Assembly (NCBI RefSeq): GCF_003369915.1
Contig: NC_046674.1
Location: 13,454,001 to 13,518,000, forward strand
Length of the DNA stretch: 64,000 bases
Source: Drosophila miranda
Taxonomy: Eukaryota; Arthropoda; Insecta; Diptera; Drosophilidae
Reading direction: 5' to 3'
In this document: in pieces, positions 36,401 through 49,600 of the stretch
Position numbering within the stretch: position 1 is the stretch's first letter
How the letters are laid out: each line of letters starts with the position of its first letter
Notes under the pieces: generated by a model
What the model was told of the DNA's origin: nothing
Databases searched by the model: none
Seen by the model: only the letters and a program-made list of their open reading frames with translations
Translations under genes and position numbers: made by a program

Positions 36401-39400
36401 CAAAGCTGGCATTGGCGCAGTGACCGAGAGCAGTGGGGTCATTGTGGAGACGACCACGGACAAGGAGAAACCCTATCAGGTGCCCATCTCACAGGAGACT
36501 ATCAACACGCTGCTCATCTGTGAGTGATTGGAGATATATATGAAATATGAAATATTAAATGTCGCATTACATTTGCAGGCATCATGGTATTGGCGGTCAT
36601 TGGCATTGTCATTGGCCTCATTTGCCGCAAGGATGTGGGCGGCATCAAGACCAAATGCTGCCGCACCAGCAAACCGGAGCCAAAGGATCAGGTCCATCCC
36701 ACTGAGGAGATACCATTGAATAAGCTAGCCTAAGTAGAACATACGAACTTACCGAATTTCTAACCAAAACAAACACGTTCCACTTTACAAGCATTTTTTT
36801 TGCCAGATTCTTATATATGTATAGAGCGATAGAATATCTTAATTTATATGGATAATTTATCTGTAGAATGCGAAAATTAGTTAACTACTTGACGTCATAA
36901 ACAATTGTAGATTCGTTCCATTGTTTGCCAGCACCAAAACCGCAACAGCAACCACCGCTGTCCAGGTTTCCTAGTTTGTTAGTCGGAGTCTAGTTGTTAG
37001 TAGGTTTAGCTAGCTGCCTAGTCGCATGGCGTTCTGTTTAGGGTAGCAAAGGACGGAGGCGACACTCTTTTCTAATGCTTAAACGTATCATACTTTAGTT
37101 TTTAGTTCTATGTGTGTGTCTGTGCGTGTCGTACTCTTAGCTATAGATTTTTTTTGCCAAAATACAATAAAAACAATTATTGTAAATAGTAGGAAAAAAA
37201 TGTTGCGCAAAATGTTTTACTGATTCCCCGAAATTCCTGGGAAATTCCCCAGGGAAATTCCACCTAATACCATAATCATGGCTATTGCAATTATAGCTAC
37301 CGAAACCTGACACCTGACAACCTTGATTGTCACCCATCCACGCGTTTTGTATCTTATCGTATCCTATCCTGTCGTATCCATCCATCCATCCAATATTTAT
37401 TTTGTTTTAGTAAACAGATAAACAGATCGTTAATTGTTGCCAAGATACGGGTAAATAGATAGTGAAGAACAAATAAATGGGGGTGCACGTGGGCAGAACA
37501 GAATCAATAAATACATGCATACGTTTAATAGAGAGCAAAAGAGAGGAAGGCACTGCACCGATAACAATCTCATTCACCGCTCTCGTTGTCTCATTCTCTC
37601 TCTCTCTCTCTTTCTGATTGCAAAGTAATTAGAATACCGGTGCAGGGGCAGAGGCAGTGGCAGGGGCAGAGGCAGAGTCAAAGCTAACGGGGCCAAAGTC
37701 AGGCAAACGAAAATGTAACAACAATAGCAGATGGAATGGAACAGTAACACTCCCCTCCTCTCGCTCCCACCAAAGCCGATGTGCAGGGTATAATGTATGC
37801 ACAAGGTACCACATACACATGCATTTTATAAGAACGGCGGATAAGCCCATATGATCTTCTCTGAGTCCGTCTGCGAACATTTAGCGAGACTCTACTCATC
37901 GCTCCTGGATTTGTATCTTTTCTCGAAATACTGCCGCCACCTTCTACTTAACTTGCCTTGCAATGGAAGAAAAGAAAAGCAAAACCGAGCCTAAGCGAAT
38001 GAATAAATGCCCTAATCTGCCACTCTTCTCCACCTACGAATCAATAGTTTCTCAAAACCTCTTCGCCACAGCAGAGTACCGAAGCCAAACGGAAAACAAC
38101 ACAATCCTATACAATCTAATCAGTTGTGGACAACAAAGAAACAAACAAACAATCGCCCAAAAAGAACCTTCTAATGCCGCGTTTGCCACAGACATTTGAC
38201 CTACTTTCCAGATTATAGCAGTGCCCGTAGCACATTCTCTGTGAACACACTGAGTGCTAGCAATCGGCACACACCTGTAGTCCCACCACCACCCCTCACA
38301 CACCCACCTCTCCACACGAGAGTTGAACAAACTTCGAGCACAGAATATCCGAAATGGATCTGTATCGGGGGGGGAGAGCATTCTGGTGTATATTAACAAA
38401 TGCGTATTAAGAAATATATAATTAAGCACACATTGTATAAAGAGACGACAAAAACAACGCAATTGCCCCAGAACACAGGGGAAAAGAGAAAGAGAATTCG
38501 CGGGCGCTAGTGATTCACCCTACTAAAATTAGGCCCCACCCTACAACTGATTGTTCCTTGCTTTTGCATTTTTATAGGGTAATTTCTATAGTTTCTGTTC
38601 CAGGGTATGCCGGGTATGCCCCCACAATCCAATATCAGAAGAACCACCTAGCATTCCATTCCATTCTATTCTATTCTCACTTGATTTTTGTTTACAAATT
38701 CATTTCGCAACTTCCGCAATTAATGGCGTAGCATTTTAGCCAACGCGAAAGAGAGGCAATGTGGTGGGCAGAGGAGAGGTAGGTGGTGATATGACGTGAA
38801 ACTGGCCAAACCAATACCAATACCACATCATCGGGACTGCGGGGCGGGGGGGGGGCCCACACGTTTTAGCCATAAAAACATGATATTACGAGTACTTGTG
38901 CAGTTGTTGACGCTTTCAGCGACACGGACTTACCTCCATGACCAAATTGACGCAATCCTGGGACTCCTTGCAGTCCAACAAAGCCACAACATTCTCATGG
39001 TGCAGTTCGGTGAGCTCCTTTAGAATTTTGATCTCCTTACCGAGCAAATTCTGCGTCTTGATTAGTCCCTTCTTGGTAATGCATTTGATGGCCACCTGCA
39101 TGTGTTTCTACAACAAAAAAGAATGAAAAACAATGTCATTAATATTTATTTCCGTTCAAGTCTTTGAACATTTAACCCAATTTTAAAAGCAAGTTCATAG
39201 AAATTAATCAATTCCCCCTTTGGGGACGCCACATCGAATGATTTGCGTTCGATATCGGTTCATGGGGTTTAAGGTTTCCATTTTTTGGAGGCTATTAAAA
39301 CAGTTTTTATTTTGAGAACCAAATTATCGGCCATTCACATTCGTTTCATTCATTGGAATGCATTGAAAGAGAGGCCGCAGCTCTCTGGCAGGGAACAGGG

Positions 39401-42400
39401 AAATGCCAATCCCAGATGATGGCCAAAGAGTGCTCGGGTCTCGCTCGGGTTTGTTGTTATTATTAGATACGCAAAAACGCATTCAACTGGGCCACAAAGC
39501 AGACGAACGGCAAGGAAAGGAAGCAAAGTTATGGCTGGGAATTACGACGAGTAAGGGTTGATAAGGCAAGCCCCCGGCCCCAATCCCCACCAACTGGCCC
39601 TCCCGCATTCAGTTAACTTATTTACTCAACACTCAAAGCAGGTAACAACAATGACTCTTGGCGCTTTGTCTTTGTCTGTGTCTGAGGCAAGAAAGCCTTG
39701 ACGGTTACTGACGGCTTTACATATGTACGACTATATCCAGATGATCCACGCCCTTACTCCGATATATATATAGTCTCTTGCCAAAGAGAAAACGAAAAGC
39801 ATGCGTAACTCGGGACCGAGAAGAAGTACAAATATATTTTTTAAAGATATATTTACTTGAATTTCTTTGATATATTTACTTAATGGATTGATTCGATACG
39901 AGTACTGGTACTGTTCAGCATTCTATTGTTTTCCCTTTCCCACCGCCCGTGCTCCAACCCCCGATTGGATCGCGAACACGCGCTCTTCGAATGATGGGGG
40001 CTTGTAAATCGATATATGTGCTGCTCTCTTCGCCGCCTGACAATCACTCTGCCGTTTGTGTGTGTGTGGGTGTGTCTCTCAAGATTTATATTTAAACAAA
40101 TTAAATGCAGCAGCTTCTCTGCTAACCGATAACCAAGACCTTGCACATCTTCTGTTTCTGCTTGTTTGTTTGTTTGCAGGCCATCTTCAGAGTTCAGTGT
40201 TTTCTGTCCTACCTCCCTCCCTCCCTGTTCATATGGTATTGACATGCGATCATTGGAGCTTGACTAGATTACATTAATGGAAATGGTATCTCGGGTCAGT
40301 GGCAACATACGAGTTTGTGTAGAATTTTGTGGATCTACTTTTATTTATTAAACTCTTTCTTAACGTCACTCGTCACCCCAAAAGCCATAAAAGAACTTGA
40401 GATTAGATTAGAAAGCACATAAAAATCAAAAAAAAAAAAAAAACAGCACACTCAGCGTACACTCGAGCAGTTCTTGACCCAATCACCCCAATCAACAAAT
40501 TTGCTGGCCGAAGCGAAAATGGTGTCAAAAAACGAAGGCAACTCCCAAAGGGTGACCCCGACAACAGTCACCATTTCGGGCGATCCAAAAAACCATGTTT
40601 TTTAATGCGTTTCAAAATGTTTTGGGCTTTGGGCTTGGAGGTAAATTTTATTATTTTGGGGGGTTCAATGAACTCGGGAGGGGGCAACGATAAGGTGAAA
40701 GAAATTTGCTGGCCTTAAGTGCAATGGCCCCCCGTCCTCAACTAACAGCAACAGGGAAAAACGGCAGCATTTCTTTTGGCCAAAAATAGCAAGACAAAAA
40801 AGGCAACAATTGTGGCAGAAAATGCGAGAAGCGACGAGTGGCAGCCAGCTAGCCATCCCCACAGGCAACACGAAATGCACATCATCCATAGACCAAGTGC
40901 GAGCGCAAGTGCGAGTATCTGACGGATACACACAGTCAACGAGAGAGAGAGAGATAGACAGAGAGATACAAACTCCCAACTGGTTTGGCGGGTGAAAATA
41001 TATACAGATGTGGCCATAGGAGCACCAGGTATCGCGGAAATTCTCTCTAATTTTGCGACGCAAAACTTTTATATCTTATACCAATAACCGCATAATTCAC
41101 GACCAATTGACAGACTAGACCAGACAGAACAGAACAGCACAGAACAGACGATAGAAATACTCGTACTACAACCGATCTGGAGCTGAACAAGACAAACTAG
41201 TTTGTCTGCGAAACAAATGGTAGAATATCTACACTATATAGAGATGTCTGGCGGCATTTGCTCTATTAATTTATGCGTATTATAGCACTCGGTTTTGGTC
41301 TGCACGTGTCGTAGTGGTTCCCACCAGAAAGGTGGATTTCACTTCCGTTTCAAAGTCGAATGCCCAGACTAATCGCTGGCAAAGGGATACATTATAGATG
41401 GTCTGGAAAACCCTAGAGAGCTGTGCCTGATAGAGAGAGAGGGCCCGCCTAGAAGCTTCGTAGTGTCCACACTCCAATCTGATTGATTATAAAACAATTT
41501 AAATCATTATCACACAAGTCTAGAAGGGAATAATCTCAAACCTACATGCATTTTCGTTCCCTTTGAAATGCAAAAAGTAAATGGAATGAACAAAAATGCC
41601 ATTGCACAAACTATAAACAAATACAATATATGTAAATATGCAAAAAGTCTGGAAATCCGAAACGATGGGGGAAGTAGGGGGAACGGAACAGATTGTGCAA
41701 CGATACAATACAATGTTCCATGTTCCATGTGCCATGGAGCATGTGGCTAGGAGGGGCGGCATCGGGGGCGGGGGCGGTGGCACACACTCGTATTCGTAAT
41801 TTTTTGCATGAGCTTATGCAATTGGGGGAACACGATAAAAACAAACCGAACCGAATGGAACCCCTCTATGAAATATGGAAACACGTGTCGTCTGGTACTA
41901 GGTCTGTGTCTGGGTCTGGGTCTGGGCACATGTCACGCAGCGTATCCCTGAGATACTCGTACAGATAAAGATCCGCAAGATACGTCTCATTCATGGAGCG
42001 GCCAGAGCAGACGGCACTTGGGACTAGTGTCTCTCCTCTGAGGAGATATTCTTTATTCCTTTAGCTGTCTTTAGTCTTTGTCTCGATGGAGCACACATGT
42101 TCCCGACTATTTTTAGAGACTCTTCTTTTGGGCACATGCTGACTTTAGATACTTGAAGAAGATAAATCCATCGTGGGCTATCTGACAAGTCCTTCACGGT
42201 GCTTAAAATAACCAAAGGAATTGCAGTGATATTAACACATGGAAAGGCATTCAAAATGTGCCCAAGGAACCCAAGGAAATGATAATGTGCTTAGACCAAT
42301 AGAAGTACAATCCACCCACTATTCCAGAGACCATTTCAGACTTTTTAGATACAAAAAAAAACACACAAAAAAACAACAATAAATACATCGAAATCAATTA

Positions 42401-44011
42401 AAATCTTTTTGGAAAAAGGAGATAAAAAGAAAAAAGAGAAAAGGTCCACAATGAAAGACAAAGACAAAGACAGTGACAAAGTGGCAGAACGGTAGAGCGG
42501 TAGAGTGGCACAGCACTGACGGAGAGAGCAATAGTAGCAGGGGGGTGGGTGTGCGAGCGAGACAAGTGCTCTGATGTCTGGTGTACGTGTGGGAGGGAGT
42601 CGATTACGCCATTGTTGTCCCACCGGCACTGCACCGCACTGCACTGCACTTGTAATTAATAATGTACATTATTGTACACATTTTCAATTTAATGATGAGA
42701 CGAAGCTGAAAATACACTGGTAGATACATTTTTGATCAAATTAAGCAAAACTTTGAAGAAACAAGTGAATCTACAGCTGACTGGCATTTCTTTAGAAGCT
42801 GTGTATATCGATTCGGTTGCTAAACCGAATATACCTGAACAGGCCATACATAAAGATACATACAGACATATGTATGTACAGATAGTATATTATCTGCCTA
42901 ATCATATGTACAAAACGTATAGAAGCAAATTTAAACTGGTACATATGTACATATGAATGCATATATTTATATGTATACATATGTATATGGAAGGTGCTTT
43001 TATTATGGATACAGACAACAGCTGATGCAATAGCGGGCAGGCAGCTGTTGATGCTGCTGCTGCTTCTGGCTCTGCCTTCGCAAAGTGTTTTCGCTTTTCA
43101 CTTTACTTTTATTTATGGCTTTTTGTGGTTTTGCTTTTGCTTTTCAACTTTAAAGTGATGTTGAGAAATCTCTGATAGCAGTGGCATATGATATCACACC
43201 TTACAGGAGCACATCATTCCACCACACAAACATATTCCTTTCACAAACATTTGTATTTGTTTAGTTTTCTTAGAAAAATTTGGATTTTATGACCCCTTCT
43301 GGAGACCCAATAATTCGACAGGCAATTGTTCAGAATTAATTATTTCGGACATGACCCTGAAATAGTTCAAAAGCACTTGAAAGCCCACACACACACAAAA
43401 ACAGACGCAAAGCACACACGCATAGGCCTACGCAATTTCGTGCCTTTGTGTGAAGGCACGTGCGAGAGGCGGCCGCAGATAAATGACGATTAAAACTATG
43501 CTGGAAGAAAAGGGATAGAAATAGTTGTAACAAAAACAAGGCACAACAAAATGGCGCTGTGGAATAGATATTTATCAATGGATAAATAATAAATAACCCC
43601 CCGCAAGGGAGGGGCGGTCGAGGAGGAGTCTCAGCTGATTTTTGTTTCACTCTCTGACGACATTTTTGCAAAGCAAAGCAAAGCAAAGCAAACGCGCGTT
43701 GATGTTTTGGCGTTTGTGTTTGCGGGGACGTATTTTGTGTTTACCCACTGACAATGGCGCATTGTTAATAAGTTTTGATATTGTTTTTTGCATTTGTTTT
43801 GCGAATGAGAGATAAGCCTCACATTGGAGTAAACAATATTACGCACACTCGGACTTGGGGGATAAAGAAGTTAATTACAAATGACGAGAATGTAGTGTTT
43901 TTTTTTTTTATTAGTTCTTACCTTGCGGTGACGCCCTTTGTAGACGACAGCAAAGGCGCCATGGCCAAGCATATCCTTGGAGCTGTATTCATACTCCCCG
44001 ACAATATTCAT
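27340..44011 (-). CDS. Atg1: Atg1, autophagy-initiating Ser/Thr kinase (ULK1/2 homologue)
   Basis: Twelve exons on the minus strand: 44011-43922, 39107-38934, 30236-30149, 30089-29964, 29898-29825, 29758-29598, 29538-29405, 29343-29191, 29119-27890, 27826-27690, 27625-27490 and 27416-27340. They sum to 2580 bases, giving 859 residues. The kinase domain is N-terminal: glycine loop [11 protein letters not shown] (16-26), ATP-binding Lys38 in VAIK, catalytic loop HRDLKPQN with Asp133, DFG at 161-163, and APE from 185. A Gln/Ser/Pro-rich linker follows with an LC3/Atg8-binding motif DDFVLVP (Phe371-Val374), as in ULK1. The C-terminal ~260 residues are helical, corresponding to the tandem MIT (EAT) domain that binds Atg13. 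The known role is starting phagophore formation under TOR control. Intron 9 (63 bases, 27827-27889) is in frame without stops. The largest intron holds another gene. Confidence 0.97.
31500..31640 (+). promoter_or_regulatory. candidate promoter of the nested LRR gene
   Basis: GAGAGAGAGAG-type GAGA-factor-like sites at 31525-31570 are followed by an initiator-like CTCAGTCTATC (TCAGTC at 31629-31634) on the strand of the nested gene. A 5' UTR splice acceptor is likely at about 32914 (CTATTTTCAG), before ATG 33060. The TSS position is inferred. Confidence 0.35.
33060..36733 (+). CDS. single-pass leucine-rich-repeat membrane protein, nested in Atg1
   Basis: Seven exons: 33060-33112, 34966-35165, 35230-35480, 35543-35818, 35993-36275, 36346-36519 and 36579-36733. 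They sum to 1392 bases, giving 463 residues. The first exon encodes a signal peptide ([20 protein letters not shown], cleavage probably near HTFA). A Thr/Asp-rich spacer with [10 protein letters not shown] follows, possibly a tyrosine-sulfation site. Then comes an LRR N-cap ([15 protein letters not shown]) and about five LRRs of form LxxLxLxxNxL ([40 protein letters not shown]). A Thr/Ala/Pro-rich juxtamembrane stalk leads to one transmembrane helix ([19 protein letters not shown]), then a short basic, Cys-containing tail ending IPLNKLA. The layout suggests a surface receptor or adhesion protein, ligand unknown. I do not recognise a specific gene name. Confidence 0.88.
33449..33479 (+). repeat. 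(CA)n microsatellite
   Basis: About 15 uninterrupted CA dinucleotides in intron 1 of the nested LRR gene. Confidence 0.95.
37166..37171 (+). terminator. poly(A) signal AATAAA of the nested LRR gene
   Basis: AATAAA about 430 bases past the stop at 36733, in the context ATACAATAAAAAC; a plausible 3' end for the plus-strand transcript. Confidence 0.5.
39108..43921 (-). other. Atg1 intron 1
   Basis: A 4.8-kb intron between the first two coding exons of Atg1. It holds microsatellites and purine-rich runs but no coding sequence I can support. A small CATATGTA-rich, internally repetitive stretch lies at 42855-42985. Confidence 0.75.
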
Positions 44012-44623
44012 TGCATGCGAAGAGGATGCGACGTCTCGATACGCTCTCTCTCTCTCTCCTTCGCTCGCGCGCCCTTTACACTACACACAACACCACACCA
44101 CACCACCCTCTCTCACACACAGAAAAAACACACAACACACTCACGCACGGTCAACGGCAGTTGCCTTTCTTTGCCTCTTTCTGCTTTCTGCCTTTTGCCT
44201 TTCAATTGCAATTGTGGAAAATCAATTTTTTCTTGCACGGCTGAGGGGGGACAGCAAGCAGCGAATTCTTTCTTGCACTTTGTGGTTTTTCACGTAACTC
44301 GGTTTGTTTTCCTTGCGATTCACCTGAGTTTGAAATTTTATGGGGAGACAGGCAGGCACACAGCACACTTTAATTTCACTTGTAATTCAATTAAACTGCT
44401 TCTCGCTCCCCTTGTGTATGGGACCCGTGTGTGTTATTGTACCGAAATTGGTAGTTATTCTGCACCAAACGCGGCTGCACACACACGACAAAAATAGTGT
44501 GTACCCCGCAGTCGGGCTTTAATTTTTATTCTGGTCCTAAAGAAAGGTCTTGAGACACCTTATAGCAATTACACTTAAAACTTAAATCATTGCAAGAAAC
44601 GACAACCGACAACATAAACCACC

Positions 44624-44646
44624 AGTGTGACCGCGGATTTATCGAT
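44624..44646 (-). promoter_or_regulatory. Motif 1 plus DRE-like core promoter sites
   Basis: AGTGTGACC (44624-44632) is the reverse complement of the fly core-promoter Motif 1 core GGTCACACT. TATCGAT (44640-44646) is the DREF site core. Both sit about 620 bases upstream of the Atg1 start codon, as expected for a TATA-less housekeeping promoter. The assignment to Atg1 is by position. Confidence 0.65.
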
Positions 44647-44649
44647 CAA

Positions 44650-45110
44650 ATATACCGTCCGACCCTCAGAAATATACCGAAACATACCGCCTTATTTTAA
44701 AAATATACCATGAATATACTGACATATTCAAGTTGTATTATACATATTCCTCGTTTTTGATATTCCGTCGAATATTACCAGCTAGATAGAATCTTCAGCA
44801 CTGCCCATATAATTTTATACGATTAATGTACCTATTTTCTACTTGACTGGCTTATCTTAAATACTGGTTTTGATAGGATTTGGCCTAAAAAAGGTTTTAG
44901 CGAAAAAGGCCAAACAAAAACAACGTAAGAGAGTAATCGTTCCAATTGCTCAATTTTGATATTCCGTGAAATAATTCTGGCTAACCAAGACCCTCAGCTC
45001 TGCCCAAATAGTTTTATCTTTTTGATGAATAAATTGACTACAAGATTAACTACTTTTAAGTACTCCCATTTCTTGAATTTTGACTAAATCAAAAAAGCTC
45101 AACAAAAAAA
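44650..45110. repeat. dispersed promoter-linked repeat, with internal duplication
   Basis: Shares GACCCTCAGAAATATACCG with the window start. Inside it, the block TTGATATTCCGTCGAAT...CTTCAGCACTGCCCATA (about 44757-44812) recurs diverged at 44956-45012 (TTGATATTCCGTGAAAT...CTCAGCTCTGCCCAAAT), so the unit itself is a ~200-base tandem duplication. Confidence 0.55.
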
Positions 45111-46697
45111 ACAGTCCCGTCATTGTTGCTGGTATTTGAAGACTTGTTGCTTGTCAAATAGAGTATTTCCATTTGTATACCCTATTTCATTAACTTTATG
45201 TGAACATACTGTGTTCAAAACTGTTTTAAACCGTGATTAATAAATACATTTTCTCAAATTGATATGTTGTAGACGTATTCATGCATTTGATTAGTTTATT
45301 GCATGAATATCCTGATCCCGATACCAATTTTTGGTCTCTGTAAGAAACCACTACCTATAAAAATCGTTGAAATACCTTTTAAACAGAGACTGACTAGATT
45401 CTGCATTCATTACAGCCTGAGATGACAAACATTTCCGCAATTCTATAATAACCTTTTCCCTAGGGTATGCACAATGTTGGCCATGTTGCAGGACATGCTG
45501 CTTTGTTTTCTCGGCACATGAGTCTGGCCGATTCAAAGAGAGCGAATAAGAGCGCCTTAACCGTTTTGAAGCGGGCGAGAGTGCTAAAAACTCTCAATTA
45601 GGCCTTCATTGAGCGCGCCAATAGAAATTGTTAGAAAGTGAATGAACAACAAGGATTTGAGAGAGCGGAAATAAAAATAAAAACTGCGCATAGAAGTTTC
45701 TATACCCTTTGTTCTGAAATATACCTTTGAAAATTAAATTTACTCTACCGTATTCTATACCGTAAAGATACCGTCGGCTCAATTTTGACTTCAAAAAATA
45801 CCGAAAAGTATTAAAAATACCATAAATCACCCTGCCTTGCTGTGCAAAGTTGTAATGATTTTGAGTCCTAACAAGCGAGGTGAGGTTCGTACGAACCTTG
45901 AAATTTGCCTTGGCTGTTTTTGCCTGTTGTGCATACCCTTTCGTATAGCCCAATAAAAATTACGACTCAGTAATATACCGAAAGTACGTCAAAAGTTTCA
46001 CGATTTCTACTGTAGTTATTTGCACAAGAAATACTGGAAAAAACTATGAAAAGTATTCAACTCTGCAAGGAGTGTCAGCTAGACAAGGCGTCTAAAATCA
46101 GTGTTGAAATCATTCTTTCGATCAGAGACATGACAGAAAAAACGCAAAATTAGTTTTCGAAGCCGTCTCCAGACACGTTCCCCTGGCCTTCAGTCGAAAG
46201 ACTAAGCCACTTCTTTTGAAAACATAGTCAAATATACACAGCTCTTAATAAAATAAAATAGTATTTTCATTTATATTAGATTAGATTTTTTCCCTGGCAT
46301 TTTGGAAAAGCTTTTTTTTTTTTAACGTTCACTTCCATTTCGACGTCAAAATATACCGAAAAGTATAAGACCGTAAACGGTCACGCTAGATTTCCAGTGC
46401 TGGGAAAAAAGAGAAGAAGAAAAAAGAAGAGAAGATTTTACGCAGAAATAGTTAAATACAATTCAAGCGGCAGACCGTGCGCTAAAACCCACGAAAAAGG
46501 CAAGTATTTGAACAACTCTCCCGAAACAGCCGCCTTCGTTTTGGCGCTGTTTTTGTGTATGAGTGCGTGCGTGTAAAGAAAAAATGGATATATAGCGAAT
46601 AGATAATAGGCAGAGAAGCATGTAGCATGTAGAACGTGTAACTGGCATCTGACTGAATGCATTTTTGTTGCTTCTTGCAGGTATTTAAATAAGAAAC

Positions 46698-49600
46698 ATG
46701 AGTGCGCCGAGTGAAGGCGGCGCGGGAGGTGCGGGAACGGGCAGCGGCGGAGGTACAGCTCCTGCCCCATCAGGTATGTGCAACGATATCAACTACATAT
46801 ATATGTATGTACATTCATATATTGGGCCGTGCATCGGTTGTGTGCGTGTGTGTATTGTGCGCAGTGTTTGTTTCGTATTCTCTTTTGTGCCTCACTTTCT
46901 CAGCAAATGCTGTTGCTGTACATAACTGTTGTGTGTATTTCTGTCTCTCTCTCTCTCTCTCTCTCTGTTTCTGTTACTGTCTTGTTGTTCTCGCGCCCTC
47001 GTCAATCGATAAATGTTAAATGGAAAAACATTTAAACTAAAATTGCACAAAATCAATTAAATTCAATTCACACACAGCAGCCACATTGAAAACCATTAAA
47101 ATACGCACACACCTGCAGCCCCATGCATCATTATCATCATCAACAACAACAACAACATCATTATCATTATCAGCAGCAGCTGCCTCATCCTTGGTATCGC
47201 ACACACATCCGCCCCTGCATCTGCGCGGCGTCATAAACAAATACTCATTGCCCCCCCATTTGCCCTCCGCAGCACACTCAACGGTGGCCGCAAAGATCAC
47301 CCACGTGAAGACCGATGTCGGGGGATTGAACGTCGGCGTTGGGGGCATCTCCATCACCGGGACACCCATTCTTAGCGGCGGCACCATCAAGGTAGCCGCC
47401 AATACCGTGCAACAGACATCGCTGGGCGCCACTCCGATTGCCCTGAACACAGGACAGGCCACCACGGCGGCCTCCATACGGGCCATTGGCGCCGGTGGCC
47501 AGTCCACACAGGTGCGTGTCGTCATGCCCATGATCAAGCAGCTGGAGAATGTCACGGCCACGGGCCGCACTCAGATCACGGCCATACCAGCGGCTCCGGC
47601 GCGTAGCGTCTCCAATGCCTCCATCACCGTCACGCGGCCAGTCACGCAGGCCACTTATCTGCCGCGGGCCAGTGTCACGGCCACGCAGATGGGAGGCATG
47701 GGCCTGGGCTTGACGGCCGGCCAACGTCTGGTCACACCGCTACGGACGACATCCACCGGCTCGGCCACGGTGACGCCCACAGCTCCCACTGGGCTGAGCA
47801 CAACGGGGGGATTTGTGCGCGGCACAGCGGCAACGGTTAGCCGCAGCGGCGTGGCCGTGTCCTCGCAGCAGTCATCAACAGTGATCTCGTCAAGCAATAA
47901 CGCGGCCTGGATGCAGAGCACCACCGGGCAGATGCAGCTAATTCGTGCCATCCATCCGCCTCGCCAGAGGATAATCACCACCTCGGCGGGGGTAAGTAGT
48001 GCTAGTGTGGTCACGACCGGAGTCCAGGCGCCAACAGGTAAGACGAATTCAAGCCTTTCCTCGAGCCTCCCGCTCTAATCCGTGCTCCGATCTTTGCAGC
48101 TCTTTCCGTCTCCGCTGCCCAGCCTCTGGGACAGCAGCAGGCAACGGGCGGGCCGGGAGGAGGTCCCCAGGCATATGTGGCCACTGTTTTGCCTCCGCGG
48201 CAGCATCAGGCCACCCTAGTCTACTCCTCGAATATGTCGGCGGGTGGCCCCAACGTCAATCCCCAACCGGGCCAGCAATTCAATCCACGCTTCGCTGTGA
48301 CGACACCCACGGCTGGAGGAGTCGTGACCACCACAACGCCAGGCGGCACCACAGTCACACCCCGACAGGTGCGGCCCATACCGCTGGGCAAGAGTTTCCC
48401 GGCCACCAAACTGAATACGACAAGCATCAGCATTCGCGCGCCCAGTATGCCACAGCTCAATGCCAGCGTCACGGCCTCACAGACGCCCGTGAGCGTGTCG
48501 GGGGGAGCGACAGTGGGACCGGGACGTGGTCCAGGCCTGGGAGGAACGGCCCTGACCACCAATGTGCCCACGCGTATCATACAGCTGCAGCAGCCTGGAC
48601 CGGGGGCCACACAGCAGATTATCGGGGCGGGCGCCCGCCTGGCGGGCAATGTAATGCTGCAGCCCTTCCTCATGAGCACCTCGGCTGCCGCTAAGATGGG
48701 TAAGACCGAAGCTTGTGACGCCACAACGTATAAGCGAATCAATTTCAAACCCAAATCCTTTCCAGGCATTCGTCCGCCCGTAACTATGACGGCAAAGGTG
48801 CAGCCATCGCTCACGATCACGCAATTGAATCCGATTGGCAAACTCTCAACTCCAGGGGTAGGAGGAGGGGCACCCACCATGACGCCACAGGGCGTGGGCG
48901 TCGCCAGCATACAGGCTGTGCCCGTGCCAAGTGTTTCGGCCAGCGTCGTGAACCCGAATTCCGTCGGCGGCCAGGCCACAGCAGCGGCCGGCGGCGCCAC
49001 AGTCCTGCCACTGACAATCAGTGGAAGAGGAGGAGGCCTCACGGGCACGCTAACGCCCATAAAGAATGCCAGCGGCATCACCGTGGGCAAAATGATGATG
49101 ACCCCCGCCGTGGCAGCGGGTGGGGGGATGGGATCGGATGGAAGCGTTGGTCAGGGCGGGACAACGGTGACGGGATTCCCGCGTGCCTGGAACCCCGTGG
49201 TGGCCTCCCAAAGCCAACTGATGAAGGTGAGTGCTTGCTGGAGGAGGATTGGATTCCCTGGCCTCAAACGAGAGTTTCATTTCCACAGATCGATGACAAG
49301 GGCAGCTCTGCCACAATCTACTACGAATCGATGCCCGCCTCGGCCTCCACGGGCGTCCTCTCGCTGACCACAACAACCCTCACGCAGAGCACTCAGTCGC
49401 AGGCGCAGCTGGTAAGCAGTGCCGGCGGCAGCCTGTCCGTATCATCGTTGCCCTTTGCCAGCCATGCCCCAATGGGTGTCGGTGTCGGTGTGGGTGTGGG
49501 AGTGGGTGCTGGCGGACCGGGATCGCAGGCAACATTCACGGTGCTGCCATCGGGAGCCACGGTTGGAGGAGCCACCGGCGCCACACGCACCATTGGCCAT

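Larger units (their letters stand above)
30237..38933 (-). other. Atg1 giant intron 2
   Basis: This 8.7-kb intron separates the Atg1 exons for residues 31-88 and 89-117. It contains the whole plus-strand LRR gene (CDS 33060-36733) and simple repeats: GA runs near 31530, 32575 and 34605, and (CA)n at 33449-33479. No other coding sequence is supported. Further stretches such as 37200-38900 hold only microsatellites and purine-rich sequence. Confidence 0.8.
44012..46697. other. divergent promoter region between Atg1 and Sap130
   Basis: Contains the Atg1 leader (44012-~44550, with CT- and CA-rich runs), core-promoter motifs at 44624-44646, and a dispersed repeat (44650-45110). Motif-6-like AAATATACCG sites lie near 44660-44740, 45715-45830, 45965-45990 and 46345. 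The Sap130 5' leader ends with a UTR intron whose acceptor CTTGCAG precedes 46681. No coding sequence is supported. Confidence 0.6.

Noticed and set aside
38842..38858. G-rich runs, also at 6861 and C-run at 18483, as regulatory or quadruplex sites
   Set aside because: Simple homopolymers; no repeated G-tract pattern beyond slippage-prone runs.
47086..47272. Upstream extension of Sap130 exon 2
   Set aside because: Non-ATG start and an in-frame junction from the MSAPSEGG exon via CCGCAG at 47272 makes this intronic.
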